DNA from: Crotophaga sulcirostris
Taxonomy: Eukaryota > Chordata > Aves > Cuculiformes > Crotophagidae
Reading direction: 5' to 3'
DNA: 64,000 nt
Assembly (NCBI GenBank): GCA_013397455.1
Contig: VYZB01000216.1
Span: 765,334 to 829,333, forward strand
The position numbers and the translations under genes were made by a program. Positions 33,290-47,029 of this stretch are shown piece after piece. The notes under the pieces were generated by a model. That model ran no database searches and was not told the origin of the DNA. It saw only the letters and a list, made by a program, of their open reading frames with translations. How positions within the stretch are numbered: position 1 is the stretch's first letter; each line of letters begins with the position of its first letter.

Positions 33290-36200
33290 ATAAAAAACAT
33301 ACAGAGAAGTTTTACGTAATACTCGGTGTCAATTAATTAATTTCTACAGTAAAATTTGTTATGCTTGTATTTGCTTTCTTTTCTGTGGTTTTAGTATTCT
33401 TTCACCTCCCCATCCCATAAAGTCATCCTCATTACCATTCCCTACCTGCTAATGGCAGAAGAGAGATTTATAAACAGAAAGCACAGCTTATTTGCAAATT
33501 TGTGCTTGAAGCTGAGGGAAACGCTGCCCAAACCACAACAGATGTCTTGTTTTTCCTCTTAACACCACCCCAAGTGACACCTTACATCAACAACTCAGGC
33601 AAAAAGAAGGCAAGCTGTGTGCTCTGGTTGATGCTGAGAACCAGCCCCTGTGAATAGAGGGCCATTAAAAAATGAACAATTAACCAGTTTCTTCCTCATT
33701 GTCATGCACTTCGTGTTAATGAACTGTTAAGTCCTACATCAACTCAGAGATACTGATTGTATTTAACAATCAATCATCAGAAGTCGATCATCTCTCTGTT
33801 TGTAGTTCTCCTTGAATACATCCTGACAGCATCACCTTGTTTCCCTGCCTCCATGAATCAATTCTGGCAGCAGTCCTCAGATCTCGCCCAAATGACGTGG
33901 TTGCTTGAGGTGCTGAAGAGAATGGAAAAGAAACGTTTAGAAGAAAGAGGCAAATTGAGAATGACCAGGTTGAAAGGCCTGTGTTTTAGTAAAAGGGATG
34001 AAAACTCAAAACAAAACAGAGTTGTTATAGCTGCTTTCTTAACAGAACAAATCAGCACCGGAGACCCAGTTCTTAGTAGGACTATAGAGGAGAAACAAGT
34101 TTCTAGAGGAAAAATGCATTCCATGAAGCTCAAAGCATCTTTCATCTTTCCTTTACTTGAACCTGGAAGTTCCTAGCTACTTATTTATATTTATTTTGCA
34201 CAGTAATTCTCATGTCTTCTCTTTCATTGTCATACTTTGCTCTATTTTGAATCAATCACGTTAGATGTGTTGACACTGGAAAACTTCTTTTCATGTATTT
34301 CACTTCCCTTCAATTTCTCTGACTGGCTTTGTTATGGAATGAAAACACACAATAGAAAGTACCTCTGAGCAGGAGTCTTTGACTTGCTTTTCAGAGATGT
34401 TAAATCCTCACACTTTATCATTTCTGAATATCATACACTTGTAACATTTCAGGTCCTGGCACAGTTCTGCTCATTCTCCCTGTTGCTCTCCATTGCAACA
34501 CATCTATTCCTCCAGGTTTGTTGACTTGGTTTGGTTTGATTTTTTTCATTCCTTCCTATTTACTCTGTTTACATTTATTCTATCAAGTTTTTAGTCAAAA
34601 AAGGACTCATGTTTTTATCATTCTTTCAACTTTTCTCACCATAGTCCTTTTTATTCCCTTCAGGCTGATCACAGACCTTTTTGATCTACTATCATTCACC
34701 CACATCAGAACAAAGGCGCCTGTTACAAGTATGATGCACTCTGGAGTGCAAGGTACAGCTCCAAATTTGTACTGCACTGAGGCAGTGCTCCCTGCTATGA
34801 AGCGTTAGTGTACTTTTAGTTGAGGAGGCTGTTCTGTAGACTCCAGTGAAAGATAACACCATATTCCAAAGCGGCCAATGATCTCTTGCCAGAGGTATGA
34901 ATTCAACAAAGTTATCAACCTGAACTGCAAAGCAAGAATATCCCTGTAGTTTACATGGCTCAGTACTCTTCCAAAGAGGTTTATATCTTCTTGTAGCATT
35001 GTCTTATTTTTTCTGGAAAATTTTTGTATTATTTTGACTGCATGTTCTATTCTGAACCTGGGGAACTTTTCCAGGAGAATGTCAACAAATGGAAAAAACT
35101 AATGCAGAAATATATACTTCTCTTTAATTGGCATATCCTCTAAGCTTCAGTTCAGTCCCATGCCGTTAGCCAATAAGACAACTATCATACACACATCTTC
35201 ACAAGTCCTATAAACAGTTGCAGGAAAAATAGTATGAATTCAGATAATTCTTACTTAATTTATTTTTTTTTACGATAAACACAGATTTGTAATCAGCAAA
35301 CCCAGTATTAAGAAAAAAAGAAAACACATAATATGCTTAGGTAAACACCTTTTCAAGGCTTAAGTTAAGCAAATCACCTCTTCTTGCACCTTCCTGGCCT
35401 TGAATGCCATTGTTTTGATCACATTTTACAGTCTGTCCCTCCCAATTGCTTCAACGAGATGACAGCCCTTCAGGCTGGAGTGCCTCCTTCCAAGAGTACA
35501 CCCCTGGCCAAAAGTTTCCTCAGCATTTCTGCCTCTCTGTGTGTGTCCAAGAGTGTATCTTCAAATTTGTCCCAATGCACCTTTTAGCATATCTCCTCAT
35601 ATACCTCCTCCAATCACAGCGGCTTCTCCTTCTTAAGTATGCTTGAGCAGATGCCTCATATGCTCTCCTGGTTGGCAGAGTATCTGGCACATAATGGCTT
35701 AATCATGTGGTTGTTTCTTGTCTAAAATAAATATCATATATACATTTTGGATCTTTTTTCTAAAATTTGCCAAGATAAAAAATGCAGAAATTGATGTTAA
35801 AATTATGCTGTAGTAGCCATCAGTTTGCTCAAAGAATGATGCTAAGATATCCTTTTGTTTCCAAGTTACAGGTCGTAGCATTATTTTCAGGGATGTCTTA
35901 GATCCCTGCATGCCTATGAAGTCCACATTTAGATCACTGCTAGGAACCAACCTTTTCTGTGAGAATTATATAATATTTTGGTTTAAATAAGTGTTTCCTT
36001 AGTTCTGTTTACATTTAAGCATGCCTTATTTAAACTTATTGCATGCAAAAAAAAATATAGTCAAAAAACCCTGAAATAAACACCCTCATTAAAATCAAAT
36101 AAAATACACAAGGAAAAAAACTAGGCGAAGATGAACTTTCTGTTCCAAACTCTATCACTAATAGTCAGTGTCAACTGTTTCCACAAGGTCTTCTCAGAAT

Positions 36201-39200
36201 AAAGCCCAAATCACATTGTGTGGCATTGGCTCTTACTGCAGCAGGTCTGCTATCCATCATAATAGCTCCCAGAGTTTTAAACTCAGGAATGAGCATTATT
36301 TTGTCAAATTCTCACAAAATATATCCAGCACCTCTCATCAATCACAGGCTTTGATGGACAAATGCAACAACAACTGCATGGTCAAAGCAGTTGAGATGCA
36401 GTGGCAATAAAATTAGTTCAAAGTTTCCTTGTTTTCACCATCTCAACTAGGAGGTTTCTGCATGTCTGCAAGATATACTCTGCACATTGTGTTAACTTTT
36501 AGAAGTAAGGATCAAAGGGGTCTCCATATTCAAAAGTCCTTTACTGTTTTGCTAATAATGTCTCAAAGGGAAAGGAAGGAGGAGGCAAATCAGCTCTTTC
36601 TCCTAATATCACTGAGTAACTAGATGGAAAACCATACTGAGAAAATCAGTGGACGACTGCTATTTTACATGAGTAAAAACACTATTAATCTGTCATCTTT
36701 TATCATACTCAGGTGATCATTAAACCAAGCAGGCAAGCTCTTAATACGTACAATATCTGATATTCCCCAACAAAATACTCCTTCTAATAGGAGGAAAACA
36801 ACTCTAAATCTGCCCTAGAGCCAATGGAGATTAATTTCATTTAAATAAATATGTTTATGAAAATAAAGAAAGATTCCTTCTGCAAACAGTTGGTTAAATT
36901 TTACTTTTTTTTTTAATTCATCTGAAGGATCAATTAGACTGGGTGCAGTAATTGTTCTTCTCCCCCTGCTGATGCTTTACTAATTGCTCATGTTGGTATG
37001 TGTAAATACCAATTAAATCTGTTCCGATTTACTCTTTTTAACTGGTGTTTAGATTTTAAGGGGAAAAATGGCTTTTTAAATTTTTATAGACAGTGTGTGT
37101 CCTTTGTGATTTTCACAGCCTGTTCCACTTAGCAACAAATGAAGATAAATACCGAGCAAAATATATTAGGTGCTTCTATGGAACAGCCTTATTTACAAGA
37201 TGTTGCCAAATACCTAGTATTTTATTTATTGGCCGTTAACTTCTAATCTTGTAGCCCATTTGGTCATATGCTCGTGATTTCTTATATAACCACCACAGAA
37301 AAATGAAAATGATATGGTACTGTGTTATCTCATCATTTTACTTCAGTGTTAATTGCTGGTGACTTATCAGTGAAGGGTGACAATAATGACAAAGTGGTGA
37401 CGAAGAAGAATGTGATTCAATTGGAGCTAAAGAAAGTATGAAAATACCTCCTTGGGTTGGGTTGTATGTGTTTTACTTGATGCATATAAGCACCATTCCT
37501 TTAAATCATCATTTCGGATTGATTTCTTTTGACTTTCAGATGATAATTTAGCAAGTTGTTTTGGTAAGGATGATGGACTACAGATATAATAATGGGTAAA
37601 CTAAACCAGAGGTGAAATGAAAGGAATAAGGAGAAGGAAAAAAACATAATTCAATTAAATTCATAGAGATTGGATACTAGGTTATAAATAAATGCTGTAT
37701 GTGACACATTTAGACAACTACAACTTTAAAAGTATGACTTCCTTCCAGGTGAAAGCCGGAAGGAAGCTGAAAATGAAGTTTTTTTCTGGGGTGATTGTTT
37801 TATTAGGTTTAAAGCAGTGAAGGTCCATCACAGAGTCTTTTGTGTTCAGGAGTCCCAACAGTGCACTTCGTTCTTGACCTGTTGGGTTCAGTCTACAGTA
37901 GAGCATGCCGGGAGCCATGCAAAGGTGGCAGATTCAGCCAGTTCTGAGATGACCTGCTGTTAAGGGCAACACCGGGAACTGGTGGGCAGCAGCAGAGTGG
38001 AGTGATGAAATCAGACAACCTTGTTTCACTCTGGGTCCCTCATAGCTATCTTACTGAAGTATTTTCTCTTTTTTGTTGTTTTTTTTTGTGTTTTAGGTCA
38101 GAGACTTTTTCAAACTTCAGTCATCCATTGAGGTTTCAACTGTGGAAGCTGCATCTGGGCTCACTGCACCTGTTTAAACCAGAACAGAACATTGAGACAG
38201 CTAAACAATCCATTAACAACTTCTGCTCACAGCAAGAAGAGCAGAACTCTCTGGTTTCTGTGAGGGACTAAGACGGAAAAGTCTCAAACATTTAACAACT
38301 ATATGGCTGGATGTATGGTTGCGACTGCTTTCTGCTAAGCAGAGCATTTGCCCCAACTCTCAGCTTTAGTGCACTTCTAATGCAGCCCTCTTGATTCACT
38401 TTTTTCTAATATTATAACAAATCAAGGATAACTTCACTGAAGCCCTCATTTTCAGATCAGACACCCCTCTAAAATATTCGTAACGGAAATGGAAGTCTTC
38501 CATAATGTCCTTATAACTACTGATGGTAGGCTCGCCTTTTTTAATGTCTTCAATGACTCGTTTTGAAGGATTTAGAGGATATCTTTTAGAGCAGAACCTG
38601 AGATCCTTTCTTCATAAGCTGAATGCCAAAAAAAAAAGAAGTTGCTAATATCCAAACTAGGATGCCCATATATAATAATACCTCTGTAGTACCCCTAATT
38701 ATGTAAAGCCTAGGTCAAAATGAATGCTGATTTCTGTGGTGGGAGTTTGTAAGACCCCTCCTCAGGGTTGGGCTATATTATATTGCAGCTTTTCCCAGTT
38801 TTTGGTCCATCCTATGTTAGCAGCACAAAAGATACAGTGTCTTGAGGCTGTTCTTGTTTAGACTCTGGTCCAAACTAGCTAGTAATCCGTACTTGAATAA
38901 GGAAACCTTACTTAGAATAAGCATCCAACACCACTTTTCATTTCATATAAGCAGAGACAAAGTTGTAGCAATGGGGAGGTACAAGGGATGTGTCAACTGG
39001 ACAAAGCAGGAGCCTTTGGAAGACTTCAGAGTGTGATTGCTCTTCTGTCTTCACTGTACTAATCCTGGCCTCAGCTTGGAGTGAGAATGCTCTTCAGTGG
39101 AAATGAGGGATAAGACCATGGTCCAAACTGATATACTTCCCTAGGACATAAAACAGAACAATCTAAACAAATGTCCAAATAAAGGTATATATTTTCTTCT

Positions 39201-42200
39201 TTTCAGTTTTTTTATGAGTATTCATGCTAGTAATTTGTCTATTTATTCTATTTCTTCGGCGGTTTTGGACAAGACAGGAAAGATCATTTAGCCAGTCCTA
39301 CACACAAGACTTCAATCGTCCTTCAAAATCATATTCATAAAGGTATAAATACTGCTATGTATTTTTATTAAATTTTAATCTTCTTTCTGCCTATGTTTGC
39401 ATGTCTTGCTTGCTCTCTTCAACTGGGTTTCCATTTGCAGGACATAAGGGATATAACACAAATCGTGAGACTTATTTTTCCTTCCTCTTTGTGACTTGCA
39501 TATTCACAAACATTTCTGTATGGAATAAAGCTATATATTTTCCGCCACTATTTAACGGCTTCTTCTCCTCACGTCATTTTATATCTGTCTTAGTATAATG
39601 TTTTATTAAGCTATACAACATATTTTCAAAATAACCTTATGTCTTAGAGGACTTGCCTCTCTTTGCTACATCCCCATTTTATATTTCACCTTGACAAACA
39701 CAACGGAAGGTGCTCTGTGGACATCACAGCCCAGAATTGTCTAAGTTCAAATGTGATGTGTATCACATAGTCAAACATACACAAATAAATTCATTGGTGA
39801 TTTAGAGGAACAGCACGGGTGACAATGGGGACCATGACACTTGTTAATCTTGATCCTTGGCTTGTGAATTTAACACCAATCGGTACAAAAGTTTCCATTT
39901 ATTTTTCAGTCATCCCTCCAGCAAGCCTGCAGCCCACATCTCCTAGGTAATAACTTGCAGAAGTTGTATATGAAATAGCATTTTAAATAAGGAAAATAAA
40001 CATCACATCATATCCCTGTTTTATTCATTCCATTTTCACCATCTTCTTCACTCACTGATGAGGAAGGTTAATATTAAGCATTCTGTTAATGGTTTTCACT
40101 GAGTTATGTTAGAAAGAAGCAAGACACTTTATGAGAAATCAGAGAAGGGATGAATGAGATAATGTAAAATCACTTATACAGGCACTCTGGAGATGGAACG
40201 CCTGTTTAATATTTAACGTAGTCATTAACCTGAGAATGGAAGGAAGAGGGTAATGGATGGCCTATTGCTTTTACGTACAGGACAAGTTTCTGAAGCAAAC
40301 TGTCTCCCCTGGGGCAAGTATCACACATGCCAAAAATCTATAAAGAAGGTCATAGATGAAGGGAGTTTGAGCAGTCTCAAAATTCCCATGTGAGCATCTT
40401 GAAAACTACAGGCACACCAGGTGGTGGATACTATATACAGCCGTGGGCCATTGCCATCCAAATGCTCAATTAGTTTATTATGGCAACAGACACATCATGC
40501 TGTTCAAGTAGCCAACACATCTGCAGAAATTACAGAAAATAATCAATTATTGAAGAAAACTATCTAGAAGTAACATTACTCTTACCCTTTCTTGTTTTTC
40601 TCTCTCCCTTTTTTTTATTCTGCCTAGATGCCCAGCCGTTAGAGATTACCCTTGAGAGCCAGAAAACCATTAACTAAATTTAACTATGAGAAATGTAGGA
40701 GTAAGGAGCTTGTTTGTTTTGGTTTTTTGATTAGCTGGGTCTTGCCTTTTGGTTGTTTTGTTTTGTTTGTTTGTTTTTTTAAGAAAAATACTCAAAAGCA
40801 CCTTAAATATTTCTAGGTGACCTTCTAAACACTATAAATATTCCCTGTATGGCAACAGCACAGCATACAGTATGTTTTTACAGCGTAGCCAAGTTACATG
40901 GTAACCATTCTAATAACAGTCAGGGTACATGACCCACTGTCACAAGGACATTGTGCACAGGTATGAATTTGCCCCAAAGGCTCAATGGGTTGTAGTGCAA
41001 TGGTTTCCTCACCAGCACCACTTAGCATGTCACCCATCCTCCCAATCATATGGACCACCCAACATCTTTGACCAAAAAGAACCGATCAGCATCCAGCCTT
41101 GAATTGCATTTCCCTGTCTTTGTGCTCATTAGAGAAGTTATCAGGATATCCCACCTCCCTTGAAGTGACTGGTTCTAAGCACATGGATGAAGCAAGGAAC
41201 TGCTGTCATGCTGGTCCATCTGTTTTCACAGGTACAGAGAGCCATCATTTCATTTTCTCGTACAATGATAATATGAAGCCTGACATGGTCCCATATATGA
41301 ATGGTCTTTTTCAGCAAAGGGGTTATGGTGGATGTTGTTCCTCACTGCTGCTCTCATAATCATGCAGTTGGTATATCTGTAGGTCAGTATAGACAAAACA
41401 TACATCTGACCTAGAAGAAAGTGGAAAGATTGAAATTTCTCAGCAACAGGTGTGACAGATCTCTAAAAAAAATACAGAAATACATGTTTGGAGTGGGATT
41501 TTTTTCCATCTGATCCTTAACTTATAATACAGCACAGTACAGGACATAAATTGAGCTACAAGGTAAATATGTGATATCAAAACCAGAAAAATTAAGCGCT
41601 AGCATTTTATTAACTTTTGCCACAAGATCTTATATTGTGCTAAACTCTGTGTAATAGAGCTTATTCCTTCCCTGAAGAACTTACTGGTATAGGGAACAAA
41701 CACATAAGAGTGAGGGTCATCCTTGGTAGCATCTTACTCACTATTTTTTGATGAAAGGATTAGTTTGGTAAATTCTTTAAAAAATCCAACAGTAATTAAT
41801 GCTACAAGAGAAATAATAGTTTTCTTGAGAACTGTCTCTTCCTAAAGAAGATTTTCTTCCACAGAATCAAAGACGAAGGTCATGTGTATTCTGAAATTTC
41901 ATTTTTTAAAAATTCCAGCTTAAAAACAAATTTGATTTCCAGAAACAAGCAGAATATTACTACATCATTAAGCTTTCAGAATAAGTAGTACATACATTTC
42001 TGATTTGCCTGAGAATCTACATAAAGGGACAATGCTAAGCTTGGATCTGAAATCTAGCCTGTAGGCAACTTTGAGATGTTCCCATGACTTTGCTTCACAA
42101 AAATTCTGGTAGAGCTGGTCATCCACAGTTCACATTGGATTCTATGTGAAGAAAGATAAAAAAAAATCGTATCAATAGGAGCACAGCAATGTAGGATCAT

Positions 42201-42795
42201 AAATAATGCACCTTTGTCTTGTTATGAAAGGAACTACATCATTTTATCCTTACTATTACATTATTATTTATCATATGTATAGTATCATTGCTGCAACATT
42301 TCCAGGTAAATAAAAAGGCAAGATACTTGCTGCAGGGAAATTACAATCTAAATTAGGCCCATGAATGACAATCAGCTGTGAAGTTCACAGACAGAAAGAG
42401 GCAAAAGACAAGCAATATTGCTCTTCAGGGACAGTGGATTATTAACAATGAGTAAATCAGTACTACATGCTTAGCACAAGTAATTCATGATTACTAAAAT
42501 AACAATATTACAGGTACTATCGCAATTTAGGTGACAGCACAAATACAGATAGTCAGAGCAAAACAGCTAAAAGTAGGCATATGCTTTCAGTTCTTCATTT
42601 TGTCTAGCAAATATCTCTGGACCTATGAAATTCTGTCTTTGCTGGTACAGTAATTCAAATCAGTTATTATCCTGTGCCTCTGTGAGCATTGTTTTCAAGG
42701 CTGAGCCTTTGTGAAGGTGCTGTCTGAAGCATCCACCCATTCAAGTGTACTGTGCCTGAAGCCAATTCAAGATATGGATCCATAGAGTCTACCCT
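33290..42795. other. Long unique noncoding stretch
   Basis: No gene or recognised transposon in about 9.5 kb. The longest open frame, 139 codons at 33757-34176 (plus), has a lysine- and serine-rich translation without any domain. A pyrimidine tract ending in TTTTAG near 38096 precedes an open stretch to 38271, but no good donor follows. Around 36910-37400 the sequence is complex and carries several TAATT, CAATTA and TTTATTGGCC-type motifs, a possible regulatory or conserved element. A T/G simple repeat lies at about 40751-40779. Confidence 0.5.
40751..40779 (+). repeat. (TTTTG)n/(TTTG)n simple repeat
   Basis: Short run of TTTTG then TTTG units ending in a T tract. Such tracts are common in AT-rich intergenic DNA. 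Confidence 0.8.
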
Positions 42796-42798
42796 ATT

Positions 42799-42870
42799 AG
42801 ACTTGAGGGACTGGACAAGGTGACCTCCAGACCCCCCTTCCAACCTTAAACCTTCTGTGTTTCTCTGTAG
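42799..42870 (+). mobile_element. CR1 3'-end fragment, very short
   Basis: The plus strand reads GAGGGACTGGACAAGGTGAC, then CTCCAGACCCCCCTTCCAAC and CTTAAACCTTCTGTG, which matches the last 60 or so bases of many CR1 subfamilies (GGACTAGATGACCTCCAGAG, TCCCTTCCAACC, ATTCTGTG). It is an extreme 5' truncation or a decayed remainder. Confidence 0.75.
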
Positions 42871-43976
42871 AGTTGTAGCTTTAACACTGGGTATCAAGGC
42901 AAATTTGGGCATGCATTTGTGTATAAAAGTGGAGAGTACTTTGGAAGATGTTGTTACTGGATTGATTAGCATAGAGAGTACGTTTCTGATGGTTCTGTCT
43001 CCACTGGACCCAAATCTCTGCAACAGAGAGAGATGATGAGTTCACAGCCAATATTCATCCACCTCATTGTTCAAAGGCAAGGATGTACATGTGCTCACAT
43101 AGCTGCTTTGCTGTCTTGATGTTATGCTAGGGAGTCATCTATTAGAGCTGAAGGTTCTGTCTTTCTAATAACTGACAGTTTTCTCTCTGATCTTTCAGCT
43201 TTTGTGGTTGCCAGACTACACTGTTTACTGTATTGGGTAATAAAAACAACATGTTGAGCCACAGCAATATAAATCATTCAATAACATTAAGAGATTGTGG
43301 CTGAACTAAGACATTTTACAACATTTGAGTGGATCTAAAGTGGAAAATATATTTCTGTGCCTGTAATTTTTGCCCACAGGTGAAATATGATAAAAGAGGC
43401 AGAGTTCAGAGCCAGAGGGAAAGTAGCCTTTACCGTGAAAGATTTTAGTATAGTAATAATTAAAAATACATTTAATCACTAAAATAGGCTGATGAATCAC
43501 AATGTTAATGAAATCTCTTAGTAAGGTCAACTGTGTTATCCATACTGATAGTAAGCAGTGAGGGCATTAAGATGAAATACTAAAGTGTTCATAAGTGGAG
43601 GAGTGGTGGGAAAGAGGTTCTTTTAAAGCATGACAACCAAAGCAGGCTACTTTATATGTTTTTTAAAAAAATTTGCACTTGAAATTGACAGTAGCTTCTA
43701 TTGCTGATAAAGCAGTAGAACTTTAGGGTTTACACCGCTCTCACTATGTTTCTCAATCCATGGTGAGCTTTGGTTTGTGTGAATATATGGTATAGGGCCA
43801 GGAAGTTTTTATGGTTTTAGGATAGACAATAACATAGGTGTTTAAAATAAAACAATTAAACGGGGAAGTTAATCTTGCATTTGATTTTTAAAACCAAAAG
43901 GAGATGATACACAGATTGATAGGTAGATAATATAGTTTCTTTTCAGAAATCTGTTTGCTATTCAAAGCTATGAGCC
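42870..43976. other. Unique noncoding DNA
   Basis: AT-rich, no supported gene. A pyrimidine tract with CTGATCTTTCAG at about 43188-43199 looks like a splice acceptor, but the next donor-like sequence is poor and there is no significant open frame. Confidence 0.5.
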
Positions 43977-45078
43977 ACGATGGGATGTATCCATAAGTGC
44001 TGAGGTAGCTGGCTTATATCACTGTGATGCCATTTTTGATAATCTGTAACTGATCGTGGCAACTGGGAGAGGTGCCTGGAGACTACAGGAAAGCAAAGGT
44101 CACTCCTATATTCAAGGAGGGCAAGAAGGAGGACTTGGAGGTCAGTAACAAACCATGCACCACAAGTGTCAATACTGGGTTCAGTACCATTCAACATCTT
44201 TATTAATGAGCCTAATGATGGGCCAGAATATACCCTCTGCAACTTGGATGGTGATGCAAGACTAGGAGGAGTTGCTGATATGCCAGAGGGTCATGCTGCC
44301 ATCCAGAGGGACCTCAACATGCTGAAGAAATGATCCAACAGGAGCTTCATGCAGTTCAACAAGAACTGCAAAATTCTGTACCTGGGGACAAATTTACCCA
44401 GGCACCAGCATACCCAGGGCATCACCCTGCTGGAAAGCAGCTTAGCACAAAAGGACTTGGGGATCTTGATAGATACCAAGTTGACCACGAGCAAGCAAAG
44501 TGTTCTTGCTGCAAAAAGAGATAATGGTATCCTTGATTGCATTAGAGAAAGTATTGCTAGCAGGTTGGAGAGATGATTTTTCTCCTCTGTTCAGTGCTGG
44601 TGAGGTTACACCTGGAGTGCTGGGTCCATGGAGTTACTGGAGAGAGTCTATCAAAGATCCATGAAGAAGATGAAGGGACCGAACCAGAGCATCTCTCATA
44701 TGAGGAAAGGCTGTTCGGCCTGAAGAAGAGGAGGCTCAAGTGGGATCTTACCAACGTGTATAAATATCTGAAGGATGATTCAAAGAGGATGAAACCAGGC
44801 TCTTCTCAGTGGTGTCCAGTGACAGTACCATAAGCGATGGGTACAAAGTGAAAAATGGAGGTTTTCTCTGAACATCAATATACATGTTTTTATTGTGAGG
44901 AGACTGAGCATTGGCACAGGTTGCCCAGAGAGGTTATGGGCCAACTTGGAGACATTCAAAAGCTGTCTGGTCATATTCCTGAGCAACCAGGTCTAGGTGG
45001 TCATACTTGAGCAGAGGAGTTGGACTGGAAGACCTCCAGTCGCCCCTCTCAATCTCAACCATTTTGTGATTCTGTGAA
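43977..45078 (+). mobile_element. CR1 retrotransposon, 3' half, old and internally deleted
   Basis: Read on the plus strand, the copy starts within the RT region (GATGGGATGTATCCATAAGT, 43979) and continues through AGAGGTGCCTGGAGACTACA and AAGGAGGGCAAGAAGGAGGA. Near 44135-44150 it jumps to sequence from further into the polymerase (GTGTCAATACTGGGTTCAGT, then ATTCAACATCTTTATTAATG), so several hundred bases of the RT core appear to be missing. It then runs through the C-terminal coding part to the 3' end (GGACTGGAAGACCTCCAGTC, TCTCAACC, ATTTTGTG, ATTCTGTG). The polymerase active-site stretch, FADDTKLGG in the family, reads LDGDARLGG here. Stops and shifts are frequent. Confidence 0.9.
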
Positions 45079-45079
45079 C

Positions 45080-47028
45080 AACCACTTTTGGTCACAATCA
45101 GAAAAGTATGCAAGACTTCTGCTTTGACTTCTTTAAAAATATACTTGTGTTCTTTGAATGGATGGCACCTTATCCAGTTGTGTAAAACATGTGCTGGATT
45201 TGGTTCTTCATTAGGAATGGAAAGGAAAAAAAGAACTGAAGGAATTAAGTATTATTATTCACCTGTGACACTATCAGCATGTAATAAAACACCCACTGGG
45301 GTTGCACATCTGTCAACATTTGAGTCCAGTCACTTCAAAGAGGATTGAAACCCCCTATACGTACAAACGCTTAAAATTTTGTGTGCGGTGAATCATCTAT
45401 GTCAGTGGACATGACAGCAGAGGTTGCTTCAGGGGTCAGTCACCAGTACCTAGGCTGAGAAAGTGTTCCACCCAGGCTTGAGGCAGTCTTTATCATTTTT
45501 CAGTCCAAGGACAGTTGAGTACAGCTGCCTTTAAAAAACTTAAGTATGATCAGTGTCTTGTGTACCAATAAACATATCTGGTTTTCTTACCACAATTTTC
45601 AAGGCTGGAAGTGCTGATGCGTAAAATCCAACAGCTTAAATGGATTTCCTTTTTTCTTACAATGAAATTTATTACATGGCATTGATGAAGGTTTCAATAT
45701 TGGCATTTATTTACAACATTTTCAGAGATGCCTAGGAAATTGGAATGTTTCAGTGTCATGGATCGCAGATCATATTGCACATCCCAAAGGCAAAGGCAGT
45801 CACAGTAATTAAAAATATCAAGTTTAAGTAAAGATTATGCTAATAGTAACTCCTTTCTTTTGTTTATAATTAAGCGAATGTAATACAACCAGTATTTTCT
45901 CCAGAGGAAAAAGCAAATCACTTCAATGAAATCAAACTTTATTCATTTTTCGGTTGATGATAAAATAAAGATTGATAATTTTTAATAACAGTACAGGTTC
46001 ACTTATATTGCATTGGTTTTGTTGACAGCAACATATGACATTATCAGTCTTACAAGCAAAGAATGAGTTTGATGATCTTATATTAGGATATCAATATTAA
46101 CAATTTTAATTGCTTGCATTGCTACAATAGGTTTTTCACAGATAATTCAAGTAAATAACAACACATTCTACTTCTCAAATAAAACTTGACATCTAGACAA
46201 AAAATATCGCATCATTCTTTTGGTCATTACCAGTATTAAAGTAAGATGTGATGCATTCAATATAGAAAATGAAAGTACTGGTAAAGAGAATGTTAAGTTA
46301 GCCATATGTGACAAAAAATTAATTATGAAAAAAAGCACATAAGCCTTACACTATTATCTGATCTTTGTTTTTTCAAGGGAATAGTTTAGCAATATTTCCA
46401 ATAAGTTATATCAACTCTATAATGTAAATATGCATAATGTACATTAAAGCATATCAAAAATAGAGTAAATACTCATTTTTTGTTTACTTTTTTAATAAAG
46501 TGCCTTTAAACAAGTACTCATGGCTTAAGTAAAATGCGATTAAGCACAAGAAGGACATAATTAAAATGTCTTCACTGATGTTCACAAAAAAACCCCAACG
46601 GTGCAACAAAAAGAGACAAGAAGGAAGGATATTAAGCACTGAGTTTTAGGTAATCTTAATAAATACACTTTTGAATTCCCATTTTATATGTGGTATGAAA
46701 GAGCTTAAGGTTCTGATTATGCTAAGTAGTTAAGCACCTGCTTCTTTCGAAGCAAACTGGAATCGAACATGTGCTTCTCTAAGGCAAAACAGGCACACAC
46801 ATGCACTTTGACAAGTTAGAACCTGTAGGGGTATGTTCTTTTCAATCTCTTAGAGCACTTCTAAGCAATGGTAGTGTGATGGAGACTCAATCTGGAGTTG
46901 TCTGCATTCACAATGCAGCTCTAGGACATTACATGCCTACGTCCATTATGGGATTTCCATACACAGATGAGAGATTTGGGGAATAATACTAACGTTATCT
47001 AACATTTAAGCATTTAAACCCACTCAAT
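45080..47028. other. Unique AT-rich noncoding DNA
   Basis: No gene or clear transposon. At about 46735-46790 the plus strand reads AGTTAAGCACCTGCTT and further on CTGGAATCGAACATG, the latter like a reversed tRNA-type B box of an old SINE, but the surrounding sequence does not complete the pattern. Confidence 0.5.
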
Positions 47029-47029
47029 C

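Noticed and set aside
38041..38271. Open stretch after a T-rich acceptor-like tract
   Set aside because: No donor site of quality follows and the translation shows no domain; such tracts are frequent in AT-rich DNA.
46735..46790. Reversed B-box-like GGAATCGAAC as a MIR or tRNA remnant
   Set aside because: Only one block matches; the order of the rest does not follow MIR or another SINE that I know.
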